Shown: positions 1-7,207 of the stretch, piece by piece
Numbering within the stretch: the first letter of the stretch is position 1
How the letters are laid out: each line of letters begins with the position of its first letter
DNA from: Nitrospirota bacterium
GTDB taxonomy: Bacteria > Nitrospirota > Thermodesulfovibrionia > Thermodesulfovibrionales > SM23-35
Reading direction: 5' to 3'
DNA length: 8,654 bases
Assembly: GCA_016212245.1 (NCBI GenBank)
Contig: JACRGU010000106.1
Span: 1-8,654 of the forward strand
Notes under the pieces: model-generated
What the model was told of the DNA's origin: nothing
Seen by the model: the letters and a program-made list of their open reading frames with translations, nothing else
Databases searched by the model: none
Translations under genes and position numbers: made by a program

Positions 1-228
1 CTCTATGAAGCAGAGAAGATTAAGATTTTTGTTATAGAAGGGGACAGGGCAAAAGAAAGATTAATAAAGATAGGACAGAAATATGAATTACAGTCAAGAC
101 TCGAGAATCAAGAGTTGAAAGTCAAAGAATATACAGAAGTAATAGAAGGTTTAAAAGAAGAAGAGATGGTCGTCACAGTCGGTCAGCAGAATCTGTTTGA
201 AGGGGCAAAGGTGAATGTGGCTCGCTGA
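1..228 (+). CDS. RND efflux membrane-fusion (adaptor) protein, C-terminal end only
   Basis: The 5' end is outside the window; 75 codons remain, in frame 1, ending at TGA 226-228. The visible part reads like the last beta-rich (membrane-proximal) domain of an AcrA/MexA-type periplasmic adaptor: a strand FVIEGDRAKERLIKIG, then EVIEGLKEEEMVVTVGQQNL and FEGAKVNV before the stop. This is the usual ending of the family, in which a 'G-L-x-x-G-x-x-V-V-x-x-G' strand precedes 'L-x-x-G-x-x-V'. Such proteins bridge an RND pump to an outer-membrane channel. The assignment is strengthened by the RND pump gene that starts inside its last codons (14-bp overlap, 215-228). Residues 31-42 are encoded by a degenerate heptanucleotide repeat. 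Substrate cannot be told. Confidence 0.85.
   Translation, partial: LYEAEKIKIFVIEGDRAKERLIKIGQKYELQSRLENQELKVKEYTEVIEGLKEEEMVVTVGQQNLFEGAKVNVAR
92..126 (+). repeat. Degenerate heptanucleotide tandem repeat inside the adaptor gene
   Basis: Five consecutive 7-nt units can be read: AGTCAAG, ACTCGAG, AATCAAG, AGTTGAA, AGTCAAA. They are imperfect but keep the same phase, and they match the AGTCGAG units at the end of the next gene. They encode the stretch around SRLENQELKVK in the adaptor's C-terminal domain. This looks like an old, decayed member of the same repeat type as the perfect arrays elsewhere in the window. Confidence 0.5.
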
Positions 229-3200
229 TACATCAATAAAAAGACCTGTCTTTGCAACAATGGTCATCCTCGGCCTTGTTGTCCTCGGCATTGTTAGTTA
301 TCCGAGGATAGGGGTTGATCTTTTCCCGAAGATTGAGTTCCCGATGGTCAACATCACTACCAATCTCAAAGGTGCAAGCCCTGAGATAATGGATATTGAT
401 GTTACAGACAAGATTGAAGGTGCTGTAAATACTATTAATGGTGTAAAAAGCATTATATCAACAAGCACAGAGGGTGTCTCTGTTGTTACAGTTGAGTTCG
501 TTCTCGAACGTGATATTGACCTTGCTGTGCAGGATGTGAGAGAGAAGATCTCTGCCATAAGAGGACGGCTACCGAGGGATATAGATGAGCCTGTGATACA
601 GAAGATAGACCCTGATGCAACACCTGTTATGTGGATCGCCTTCTTTGGGGAGAAATCTGTAAGGGAACTATCTACCTATGCTGATGAGGTATTAAAGGAA
701 CAGTTACAGAGGATAACTGGTGTTGGAGGCATATGGTTAGGAGGACTAAGGCTCAGGCAGGTAAGAATATGGCTCGACAGCGATAAACTCTCTGCCTACC
801 AGATAACAGCCCATGATGTAATGAGGGCACTCCAGAGGGAGAATGTAGAGCTTCCAGGCGGAAGGATTGAGGGTGAAACAAAAGAATATATTATAAAAGT
901 AAAGGGAGAGTTTCTTAGAGCTCAGGATTTCAATGACCTCACAATCACCTACTATAAAGGCTCACCTGTACGGCTCAGAAACATCGGGAGGGCAGAAGAC
1001 AGTATGGAAGAAAGGCGCACTATTGCAAGGTTTAATGGTGTGCCAGGGGTTGGATTAGGCATTCAGAAACAGTCAGGCACAAATACAGTTGAGGTGATTA
1101 ACCGCATAAAGAAGGAACTTGAGAGTATAAAAAAGACCTTACCTCCCGGAGCAAAACTTGAAATATCTTTTGATCAGTCGGACTTTATAAAGCGCTCTAT
1201 ACGGGAGGTCCAGTATCATTTGATCTATGGAGGCATACTTGCCATTTTTGTGGTTTTTCTTTTCCTGAAAAATACGAGAACTACTCTCATTAGTGCATTA
1301 GCAATCCCTACATCTATTATTTCTACCTTTACCATCATGAATGCCTTTGGATTTACATTCAATAACATGACTATGCTTGCCCTCTCCTTATCCATCGGAA
1401 TACTCATAGATGATGCAATAATCGTCATAGAGAATATCCATAGGCATATTGAGAAAGGGATGAAACCGAGGGAGGCTGCCTCATTCGCAACAGGTGAGAT
1501 AGGGCTTGCCGTTATGGCAACAACCTTCGCAATAGTAGCTATATTCCTCCCTGTAGCATTTATGAAGGGCATTATAGGAAGATTTTTTCTTCAGTTTGCC
1601 CTTACTGTTGTCTTTGCAGTGCTTGTATCATTATTTGTATCCTTTACACTTATACCAATGATGGCATCACGATATCTGAGAAGTCAGAAGTCAGAAGTCA
1701 GAAGTCAGAAAGACTCCGAACTCCGAACTCCGAACTCCGAACTAAACCCGTCACCCGTCACCCGTCACTTGTTACTTTCTCGAATTTCACATTGGCTTGA
1801 TAAGGGATACAAAAAAATCGAAGAACTTTACAGGAAATTGTTGAAGATTGCCCTTGATTATAGGATGATTGTTTTAATCCTGTCAACGATCATCTTTATT
1901 TTCAGTATCTTCATGGTGAGGTTTATTGGTAAGGAGCTTCATCCCCCTGAAGACCAGTCAAGGTTCATTGTAAGACTTGAGGCACCGATTGATTATTCAG
2001 TTAATGAGGTTGAGAGGATGTTTAAAAAGGCAGAGGATATTATAAGGTCTACACCTGAGATGAAGACTGTATTTTATGCCCAGGGTTTTGCTGGAGGCAT
2101 GGCAAGGGAGGTCAATAAGGGAATAATGTTTATAGCCCTTAAGCCAAAGGCTGAAAGAAAGAGAAACCAGGAGCAGATAATGGCTGAGGTTAGAAAGAAA
2201 TTCAGGGAGACACCAGGTCTTAAGGGCACCGCCGAGAATGTTTCCCTTATAGGAGGTGGTGTCAGGATGGTTCCTATCCAGTATAGTATCAGGGGAAGGG
2301 ATCTAAATCTCCTTTCAGATTATACGAAAAGGATCGTTGATGAATTTTCAAAGCTTCCAGGAATTGTTGATGTTGATACGACCCTCGAAGTAGGGAAACC
2401 TGAATTCAGGGTCTACATAGATAGGGATAAGGCAGCAGACCTCGATGTGGATATTGCCACTGTTGCAGAAGCTGTGAATCTCCTTATAGGTGGTGAAGTA
2501 GATGTAACAAAATTCAAGGATGAAGTAAGAGTTATGAGATTTGATGTGAGGTTGAGGCTTAATCCTGAGGACTGGTCGAGACCTGAGTATATAGGGAAAC
2601 TTTATGTGAGGGCAAAAGACGGAAGACTGGTGGAACTTATAAATATTATAAAGATCCAAGAGGCTGGTGGGCCAAATATCATAAACAGGGTTGACAGACA
2701 GAGGGCTATAACACTTTTTGCAAATCTTGAAGAAAAGCCTCTCGGAACTGCTAAAGAAGAACTCGATACTATATCAGCTAAGATCCTTCCTCCTGACTAT
2801 TCTGGGATGTATAAAGGAATGGGGGAGATATTGGGTGAATCATTCTATTATCTCATCTTCGCCCTTGTGCTCGGGATTATTATGTCCTATATGGTCCTTG
2901 CCTCACAGTTTGAAAGCTTTATCCATCCCTTCACAATACTCCTTTCTTTGCCATTTTCATTTATTGGAGCCTTTGGTGCTCTTTTCATTACAGGAAAGAC
3001 CATTAATATCTTCAGTCTTATAGGTATTATTCTTCTTATGGGTCTTGTTAAGAAAAATGCAATCTTACTTGTGGACTATACAAATACATTGAGGGCAAGG
3101 GGTATGGAGAGAAAGGAGGCAATACTTACCGCAGGCCCAATAAGGTTAAGACCTATACTGATGACCACCTTTGCGATAATCTTTGGCATGCTTCCTATAG

Positions 3201-3373
3201 CACTTGGCATTGGGGAAGGTGCAGAGACCCGCGCGCCAATGGCAATCGCAACTATCGGTGGACTTTTAACATCTTTATTTCTTACCCTTGTAGTCGTCCC
3301 TGTTGCATATGATTTATTTGATGAATTACAGGGAATGTTTATGAGAAAGTCGAGAGTCGAGGGTCGGCAGTAA
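215..3373 (+). CDS. RND-family multidrug efflux pump, inner-membrane permease (AcrB/MexB-like)
   Basis: At 1052 aa this is the normal length for a proton-driven trimeric RND exporter. It starts MWLADTSIKRPVFATMV, the typical family start followed by TM1 (about 13-31). A large periplasmic porter domain covers about 32-335, TM2-TM6 about 336-485, TM7 about 551-571, a second porter domain about 572-875, and TM8-TM12 about 878-1036. TM4 carries the proton-relay pair D399-D400 in GILIDDAIIVIENIHRHIE. TM10 carries the partner lysine, most likely K947 in GLVKKNAILLVDYTN. ATG 215 lies inside the end of the adaptor gene (14-bp overlap) behind a GAAGGGG-like Shine-Dalgarno, so translation is probably coupled. 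Residues about 489-521, in the cytoplasmic link between TM6 and TM7, are encoded by heptanucleotide repeats. The last residues (KSRVEGRQ) also derive from a repeat. The family call is secure; hydrophobic-drug (HAE) rather than metal transport is favoured by motif resemblance only. Confidence 0.97.
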   Translation: MWLADTSIKRPVFATMVILGLVVLGIVSYPRIGVDLFPKIEFPMVNITTNLKGASPEIMDIDVTDKIEGAVNTINGVKSIISTSTEGVSVVTVEFVLERDIDLAVQDVREKISAIRGRLPRDIDEPVIQKIDPDATPVMWIAFFGEKSVRELSTYADEVLKEQLQRITGVGGIWLGGLRLRQVRIWLDSDKLSAYQITAHDVMRALQRENVELPGGRIEGETKEYIIKVKGEFLRAQDFNDLTITYYKGSPVRLRNIGRAEDSMEERRTIARFNGVPGVGLGIQKQSGTNTVEVINRIKKELESIKKTLPPGAKLEISFDQSDFIKRSIREVQYHLIYGGILAIFVVFLFLKNTRTTLISALAIPTSIISTFTIMNAFGFTFNNMTMLALSLSIGILIDDAIIVIENIHRHIEKGMKPREAASFATGEIGLAVMATTFAIVAIFLPVAFMKGIIGRFFLQFALTVVFAVLVSLFVSFTLIPMMASRYLRSQKSEVRSQKDSELRTPNSELNPSPVTRHLLLSRISHWLDKGYKKIEELYRKLLKIALDYRMIVLILSTIIFIFSIFMVRFIGKELHPPEDQSRFIVRLEAPIDYSVNEVERMFKKAEDIIRSTPEMKTVFYAQGFAGGMAREVNKGIMFIALKPKAERKRNQEQIMAEVRKKFRETPGLKGTAENVSLIGGGVRMVPIQYSIRGRDLNLLSDYTKRIVDEFSKLPGIVDVDTTLEVGKPEFRVYIDRDKAADLDVDIATVAEAVNLLIGGEVDVTKFKDEVRVMRFDVRLRLNPEDWSRPEYIGKLYVRAKDGRLVELINIIKIQEAGGPNIINRVDRQRAITLFANLEEKPLGTAKEELDTISAKILPPDYSGMYKGMGEILGESFYYLIFALVLGIIMSYMVLASQFESFIHPFTILLSLPFSFIGAFGALFITGKTINIFSLIGIILLMGLVKKNAILLVDYTNTLRARGMERKEAILTAGPIRLRPILMTTFAIIFGMLPIALGIGEGAETRAPMAIATIGGLLTSLFLTLVVVPVAYDLFDELQGMFMRKSRVEGRQ
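1681..1767. repeat. Three adjacent heptanucleotide tandem arrays inside the RND pump gene
   Basis: Array A, 1681-1708, is four perfect copies of AAGTCAG (a fifth, imperfect copy may precede it). Array B, 1713-1740, is four perfect copies of ACTCCGA. Array C, 1747-1767, is three perfect copies of CCCGTCA. Each has a period of exactly 7 nt although the units differ. Written as the reverse complement, B becomes AGTTCGG and C GGTGACG, resembling the AGTCAGA register of A, so A and B/C are oppositely oriented relatives. The reading frame stays open through all three. The protein segment (SQKSEVRSQK, then SELRTPNSEL and PSPVTRH) is hydrophilic and falls in a cytoplasmic loop of the pump. Confidence 0.95.
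3348..3368 (+). repeat. Short AGTCGAG heptanucleotide repeat at the 3' end of the RND gene
   Basis: Two perfect copies of AGTCGAG (3348-3354, 3355-3361) are followed by a diverged copy GGTCGGC (3362-3368), directly before the TAA at 3371-3373. The repeat encodes the last residues of the pump (SRVEGRQ), beyond the conserved TM12 region, and therefore forms the C-terminal tail of the protein. Confidence 0.75.
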
Positions 3374-3386
3374 GAAGGAGGATAAT

Positions 3387-4487
3387 ATGGAAGAGATTAA
3401 GGCACCTGCTCCTGCAAATCATAAAAGAAAGATTATTGCTGCCTTAATCTTTGCAATAATTGCAATCGTGGGTGGTATCACAGGTTATCTTTATATACAG
3501 TATAAGAAGATCCATATCACAACAGATGATGCCTTTATTGAAGGACGTATCCATACTGTGAGTTCAAAAGTCCTTGGGACAATAAAGAATATCTATGTAA
3601 CCGATAATCAGTTTGTCAGAAAGGGCGCAGTGCTTGTTGAGGTAGATTCCGAGGATTTTGATGTCAGGGTAAGAGAGGCATCCTCAGCATTAGATGCAGA
3701 AAGGACAAGACTTTCAGAACTAAAGTATAGGCTTGATGCATCAAGGCAGCGATTTGAGGAGCTTCAGGCAATAGTCGAGGCAGCGAGGGCAAATCTTGAA
3801 CTCCAGGAAGCAAACATGAGGCAGGCAGAGATAGATATAAAAAGGGCTGAAAATCTCTTCAGGGAAGATTTTATTTCAAAGGAAAGGTATGAAAAGACAA
3901 AGACAGGATACGATATTACACTTGCTCAGGTAAAGGCTGCGAATGGGGAGTTGAGACAGGCAGAGGCCAGCCTCGAAACACAGAAGGCACTTATAAAACA
4001 GACAGAGGCAGCCATAGAACCTCAAAGGGCTTTAATCAGACAGAAAGAGGCTTCCCTTAGGGCAGCAGAGTTAAACCGCAGTTACACAAAGGTTTATGCC
4101 CCATCTGATGGATATATCACAAGGAAATCTGTTGAATCAGGCAATCAGGTTCAGGCAGGCCAACCCCTTATGGCTGTTGTGCCTCTCGGCGATATATGGG
4201 TGGTAGCAAACTATAAAGAGACACAGCTTGAGAAGGTAAGGCCAGGACAGCGTGTTGAGATAAAGGTGGATACATACCCTAAAAGGATATTTAAAGGCAG
4301 GGTTGATAGCGTTATGGCAGGCACAGGCGCAGTCTTTTCTTTATTCCCTCCTGAGAATGCAACAGGAAGTTATGTGAAGGTTGTTCAGAGAATTCCGGTG
4401 AAGATTGTCTTCGAGAAGGGCACAGATGCAGGACATGTCTTGAGAATAGGGATGTCTGTTGTGCCAACGATTATTATAAAGGATTAA
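3387..4487 (+). CDS. emrA: EmrA/HlyD-family membrane-fusion protein of an MFS efflux system
   Basis: This 366-aa inner-membrane-anchored periplasmic adaptor would link an EmrB-type exporter to an outer-membrane channel. A short cytoplasmic lysine-containing N-terminus precedes one TM helix at about 16-36. The first lipoyl half-motif (HTVSSKVLGTIKNIYV...VRKGAVLVEVD) covers about 51-80. A long, Ala/Glu/Gln/Arg-rich coiled-coil hairpin covers about 84-225. The second lipoyl half (VYAPSDGYITRKSVESGNQV) leads to a beta-barrel with the EmrA-typical FSLFPPENATGSYVKVVQR. That PENATG...KVVQR signature separates EmrA from RND adaptors. Start ATG 3387 follows a strong AAGGAGG (3375-3381) with 5-nt spacing. 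The gene begins 13 bp after the RND stop, so the two are almost certainly cotranscribed. Its partner is the exporter at 4587. Confidence 0.93.
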   Translation: MEEIKAPAPANHKRKIIAALIFAIIAIVGGITGYLYIQYKKIHITTDDAFIEGRIHTVSSKVLGTIKNIYVTDNQFVRKGAVLVEVDSEDFDVRVREASSALDAERTRLSELKYRLDASRQRFEELQAIVEAARANLELQEANMRQAEIDIKRAENLFREDFISKERYEKTKTGYDITLAQVKAANGELRQAEASLETQKALIKQTEAAIEPQRALIRQKEASLRAAELNRSYTKVYAPSDGYITRKSVESGNQVQAGQPLMAVVPLGDIWVVANYKETQLEKVRPGQRVEIKVDTYPKRIFKGRVDSVMAGTGAVFSLFPPENATGSYVKVVQRIPVKIVFEKGTDAGHVLRIGMSVVPTIIIKD

Positions 4488-4560
4488 AGGATTCAAGGGG
4501 TCGAGGGATCAGGATGTAGGGACGTATTGCAATACGCCCATACAGGAACCCTTGAATCCT
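4488..4560. repeat. Nested palindromic repeat element filling the emrA-emrB gap
   Basis: Perfect 12-bp outer arms AGGATTCAAGGG (4488-4499) and CCCTTGAATCCT (4549-4560) enclose a second palindrome. The core of that palindrome, CGTATTGCAATACG (4523-4536), is a perfect 14-bp palindrome extending imperfectly to 28 bp (4516-4543, GTAGGG... to ...CCCATAC). The inner and outer axes are about 5 bp apart, so this is a hairpin inside a hairpin loop. GTCGAGGGATCAGG at 4500-4513 is related to the heptamer units. There is no T-tract after the right arm, so it does not look like an intrinsic terminator. It may be a small mobile or REP-like element that could affect RNA folding or processing between the two genes. 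I recall similar GGGCGTATTGC palindromes from several bacterial phyla but cannot verify that here. Confidence 0.8.
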
Positions 4561-4586
4561 CAAACCCTATCTAACAGGTAATTTTT

Positions 4587-6104
4587 ATGAACAAGTGGCT
4601 CGTTGCAATGACCGTAATGCTTCCTACTCTTATAGAGATAGTGGATATGTCTATTGTGAATGTCTCACTCGGCCATATAAGGGGAAGCCTCTCTGCAGGC
4701 ATTGATGAGTCCACATGGGCGATAACCTCTTATCTCGTAGCGAATGCAATAATAATTCCTATCTCTGGATGGTTGAGCAGGCTTTTCGGAAGGAAGCGAT
4801 ATCTGATATCCTCAATTGCATTATTTACAGTCAGCTCTTTTATGTGCGGTTCCTCAAGAAGCCTCAGCAGTCTCATCTTTTTCAGGGTTATTCAGGGTAT
4901 AGGAGGAGGTGGTTTGCAACCACTCTCCCAGGCTATCCTTCTTGAGACATTTCCACCCGAGCAGCGGGGTATGGCAATGGCTATCTTTGGAATAGGAATC
5001 ATGTTTGGACCTATAATGGGCCCTCTCTTAGGAGGATGGATAACTGATAACTGGTCATGGCCATGGATATTTTATGTCAATGTACCGATAGGGTTACTCT
5101 CTATTGCGATGGTGCTATTTTTTATCATAGACCCACCATATATGAAAAGGATAAAAATGAAGATAGATTACATGGGCATTCTGCTTTTAGCCACAGGTAT
5201 CGGATGTCTACAGGTCATTCTTGATCTGGGCCAGAGGAGGGATTGGTTTGCATCTGATTTAATCTCATGGCTTGCTATCATCTCTGTAACATCTCTTACA
5301 ATCTTTGTCGTGGTTGAGCTATTGTTTGCAGAACATCCAGTGGTAAATCTAAGGCTTTTTAAGAATATCTCATTCAGCACAGGTAATATAGTAATGTTCT
5401 TTACATTCTTCAATCTATTCGGGAGCATCGTGTTACTGCCCATCTATCTTCAGACACTTATGGGATATACTGCCACCCTTGCAGGACTTGTTCTTGGCCC
5501 TGGGGGCGTTGCAACTATGATAGCAATGCCGATAGCAGGACGGCTTATCACAAAGATAAATCCAAAGTGTATCCTTGCCTTTGGTATAATCGTATGCGCC
5601 TATTCCACACATCTCATGTCAGGATTTAACCTCCATGCAGATTTCTATTCAGTTGCATGGCCGAGGATAGTTTTAGGAATAGGGATGGGATTTACTGTTA
5701 TACCCTTAATGACCCTTGCCTTTTCATCCATAAAAAAAGAAGAGATGGGTAATGCAACCGCAATCTTCAATCTCCTGAGAAACCTTGGTGGCAGTTTTGG
5801 TGTTGCCTTTGTTACCACAATGATTGCAAGGCGCGCACAGTTTCATCAGGTCCATCTTGTGGAACATCTCACTCCATTTGACACGAGTTATCAATTAGCC
5901 TCATCACAGGCTGCCCAGTTTTTACAACAGAGGGGATTTGATGTCTCTATCTCACAGCATGGAGGTTTGGGTGCTATCTATGGGCAGTTATTGAAGCAGG
6001 CATCAATGCTATCTTTTAATGATGCCTTTTATCTCCTGAGTGTACTTATAATCTGCACCCTTCCCCTTCTGGTACTTATAAAGAGGGATAAGAGAAAGAG
6101 TTAG
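4587..6104 (+). CDS. emrB: EmrB/QacA-type MFS drug exporter (DHA2 family, 14 TM)
   Basis: This 505-aa proton antiporter of the 14-helix DHA2 family would work with the preceding EmrA-like adaptor to send drugs across both membranes. It shows TM1 with the family acidic residue (D20 in VDMSIVNVSL) and motif A GWLSRLFGRKR at about 61-71. Motif B RVIQGIGGG has its arginine at about 100, and antiporter motif C GIGIMFGPIMGPLLGGW lies at about 135-151, followed by the DHA2-typical SWPWIFYVNVPIG. The hydrophobic segments continue to the basic tail KRDKRKS. The hydrophilic stretch before the last helix (about 415-470) is typical of the family. ATG 4587 fits the family start (MNKWLVAMTVM). The only Shine-Dalgarno is a weak AGGT (4576-4579), so initiation may be poorer than for emrA or depend on RNA folding of the palindrome upstream. 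Confidence 0.94.
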   Translation: MNKWLVAMTVMLPTLIEIVDMSIVNVSLGHIRGSLSAGIDESTWAITSYLVANAIIIPISGWLSRLFGRKRYLISSIALFTVSSFMCGSSRSLSSLIFFRVIQGIGGGGLQPLSQAILLETFPPEQRGMAMAIFGIGIMFGPIMGPLLGGWITDNWSWPWIFYVNVPIGLLSIAMVLFFIIDPPYMKRIKMKIDYMGILLLATGIGCLQVILDLGQRRDWFASDLISWLAIISVTSLTIFVVVELLFAEHPVVNLRLFKNISFSTGNIVMFFTFFNLFGSIVLLPIYLQTLMGYTATLAGLVLGPGGVATMIAMPIAGRLITKINPKCILAFGIIVCAYSTHLMSGFNLHADFYSVAWPRIVLGIGMGFTVIPLMTLAFSSIKKEEMGNATAIFNLLRNLGGSFGVAFVTTMIARRAQFHQVHLVEHLTPFDTSYQLASSQAAQFLQQRGFDVSISQHGGLGAIYGQLLKQASMLSFNDAFYLLSVLIICTLPLLVLIKRDKRKS

Positions 6105-6123
6105 CTGAGGAATCAGGAGAAAA

Positions 6124-6152
6124 TAGAAAAAATCCCGGAGTTGTAATATAAT
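6124..6152 (+). promoter_or_regulatory. Likely sigma70-type promoter for ilvC-psd
   Basis: A perfect -10 TATAAT lies at 6147-6152, with a weak -35 TAGAAA (6124-6129, four of six consensus matches) at a 17-bp spacing. Transcription would start near 6159, giving a leader of about 30 nt with AAGGAGG at 6179-6185, 5 nt before the ilvC ATG. The leader is too short for a T-box or leader-peptide attenuator. No intrinsic terminator is visible between the emrB stop and this promoter, so readthrough from the efflux operon is possible. Confidence 0.55.
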
Positions 6153-6190
6153 ACAGCTTATTTGATTTAAGAGTATTTAAGGAGGGAACG

Positions 6191-7207
6191 ATGGTCAAGA
6201 TTTACTACGATAAAGACACAGATTTAGAGATTCTTAAGGATAAGAAAATCGCTGTTATAGGTTATGGAAGCCAGGGCCATGCCCATGCTAATAATCTCAA
6301 AGATAGTGGCATGGATGTAATAGTGGGTGAAACAAAAGGGGTAAACTGGGAAAAGGCGAAGGATGCTGGTTTCAGAGTCCTCACAGCATCAGAGGCTGCT
6401 AAGGAGGCAGATGTAATAATGATGCTCGTCCCTGATGAGTATATGGCGGATATCTACAGGGTAGAGATAGCTCCTAACATTAAAAAAGGGGCCTTTTTGG
6501 GATTTGCCCATGGCTTCAATATCCATTTCGGACAGATAGTACCTCCATCAGATGTGAATGTCTTTATGGTTGCACCAAAAGGGCCAGGACATCTTGTCAG
6601 GTCGGAATACACAAAGGGAAGTGGTGTGCCATGTCTGATAGCAATTTACCAGGACCCTTCAGGCAGCACAAAAAACATTGCACTCTCATATGCGTCATCA
6701 ATAGGTGGGGGAAGGGCAGGTATTATAGAGACAACCTTCAGGGAAGAGACAGAGACAGATTTATTTGGTGAACAGGTTGTGCTCTGTGGTGGTCTTACTT
6801 CCCTTATAATGGCAGGTTATGAGACACTCGTTGAGGCTGGTTATTCACCGGAGATGGCATATTTTGAATGCCTCCATGAGGTAAAGCTGATTGTTGACCT
6901 TATATATGAGGGTGGAATCTCCACTATGAGATACTCTATAAGCAATACTGCTCAATATGGAGACCTCACAAGGGGGCCAAGGATAATAACAGAAGAGACC
7001 AAAAAGGAGATGAAAAAGATACTTGAGGAAATACAGTCCGGGCAGTTTGCACGGGAGTGGATACTTGAATGCAGGGCAAACAAGCCTGTATTCAATGCAC
7101 TGACAAAAAAAGGTGAGGAACACCCTATAGAGGAGGTAGGTGCAAGGCTCAGGGCTATGATGCCATGGCTCAAGAAAGGGAAACTCGTAGATAAATCAAA
7201 GGCGTGA
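6191..7207 (+). CDS. ilvC: Ketol-acid reductoisomerase (class I KARI), unusual cofactor loop
   Basis: This 338-aa enzyme converts acetolactate or acetohydroxybutyrate to the dihydroxy acids of valine, leucine and isoleucine synthesis, using NAD(P)H and Mg2+. The length is typical of short class I KARI. The Rossmann motif GYGSQGHAHA lies at 24-33. Catalytic H107 is in FAHGFNIHFG and K130 in VAPKGPGH. Metal ligands D190 and E194 (ETDLFGEQ) and E226 and E230 (ECLHEVKL) are present, as is substrate-binding S251 (MRYSISNTAQYGD). All expected active-site residues are present. The oddity is the beta2-alphaB loop at 47-52, E-T-K-G-V-N before W53: six residues long, starting with Glu and lacking the Arg and Ser that normally hold the NADPH 2'-phosphate. 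ATG 6191 follows a strong AAGGAGG. The stop codon overlaps the psd start. ilvB and ilvN, often just upstream, are absent here. Confidence 0.98.
   Translation: MVKIYYDKDTDLEILKDKKIAVIGYGSQGHAHANNLKDSGMDVIVGETKGVNWEKAKDAGFRVLTASEAAKEADVIMMLVPDEYMADIYRVEIAPNIKKGAFLGFAHGFNIHFGQIVPPSDVNVFMVAPKGPGHLVRSEYTKGSGVPCLIAIYQDPSGSTKNIALSYASSIGGGRAGIIETTFREETETDLFGEQVVLCGGLTSLIMAGYETLVEAGYSPEMAYFECLHEVKLIVDLIYEGGISTMRYSISNTAQYGDLTRGPRIITEETKKEMKKILEEIQSGQFAREWILECRANKPVFNALTKKGEEHPIEEVGARLRAMMPWLKKGKLVDKSKA

Noticed and set aside
1681..1767. CRISPR-like array
   Set aside because: The units are 7 nt, contiguous and without spacers; three different units adjoin. These are simple tandem repeats.
1681..1780. 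Frameshift or assembly artefact splitting the RND gene
   Set aside because: The frame is continuous, and conserved RND sequence resumes in the same frame on both sides at the expected TM6-TM7 position.
2718..3023. A 101-codon + strand frame inside the RND gene
   Set aside because: Its translation is the low-complexity shadow of a secure RND coding region in another frame, with no ribosome site and no family resemblance.
4488..4560. Rho-independent terminator after the emrA-like gene
   Set aside because: The loop between the 12-bp arms is about 49 nt and no T-run follows the right arm; the nested palindrome fits a repeat element better. An effect on RNA stability is still possible.
6105..6190. 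Leader attenuator or T-box upstream of ilvC
   Set aside because: The gap is only 86 bp, the predicted leader about 30 nt, and there is no leader peptide with Leu/Val/Ile codons and no terminator hairpin.
6845..7173. Minus-strand frames within ilvC
   Set aside because: They lie wholly inside a fully conserved ilvC coding region and have no protein motif or ribosome site.
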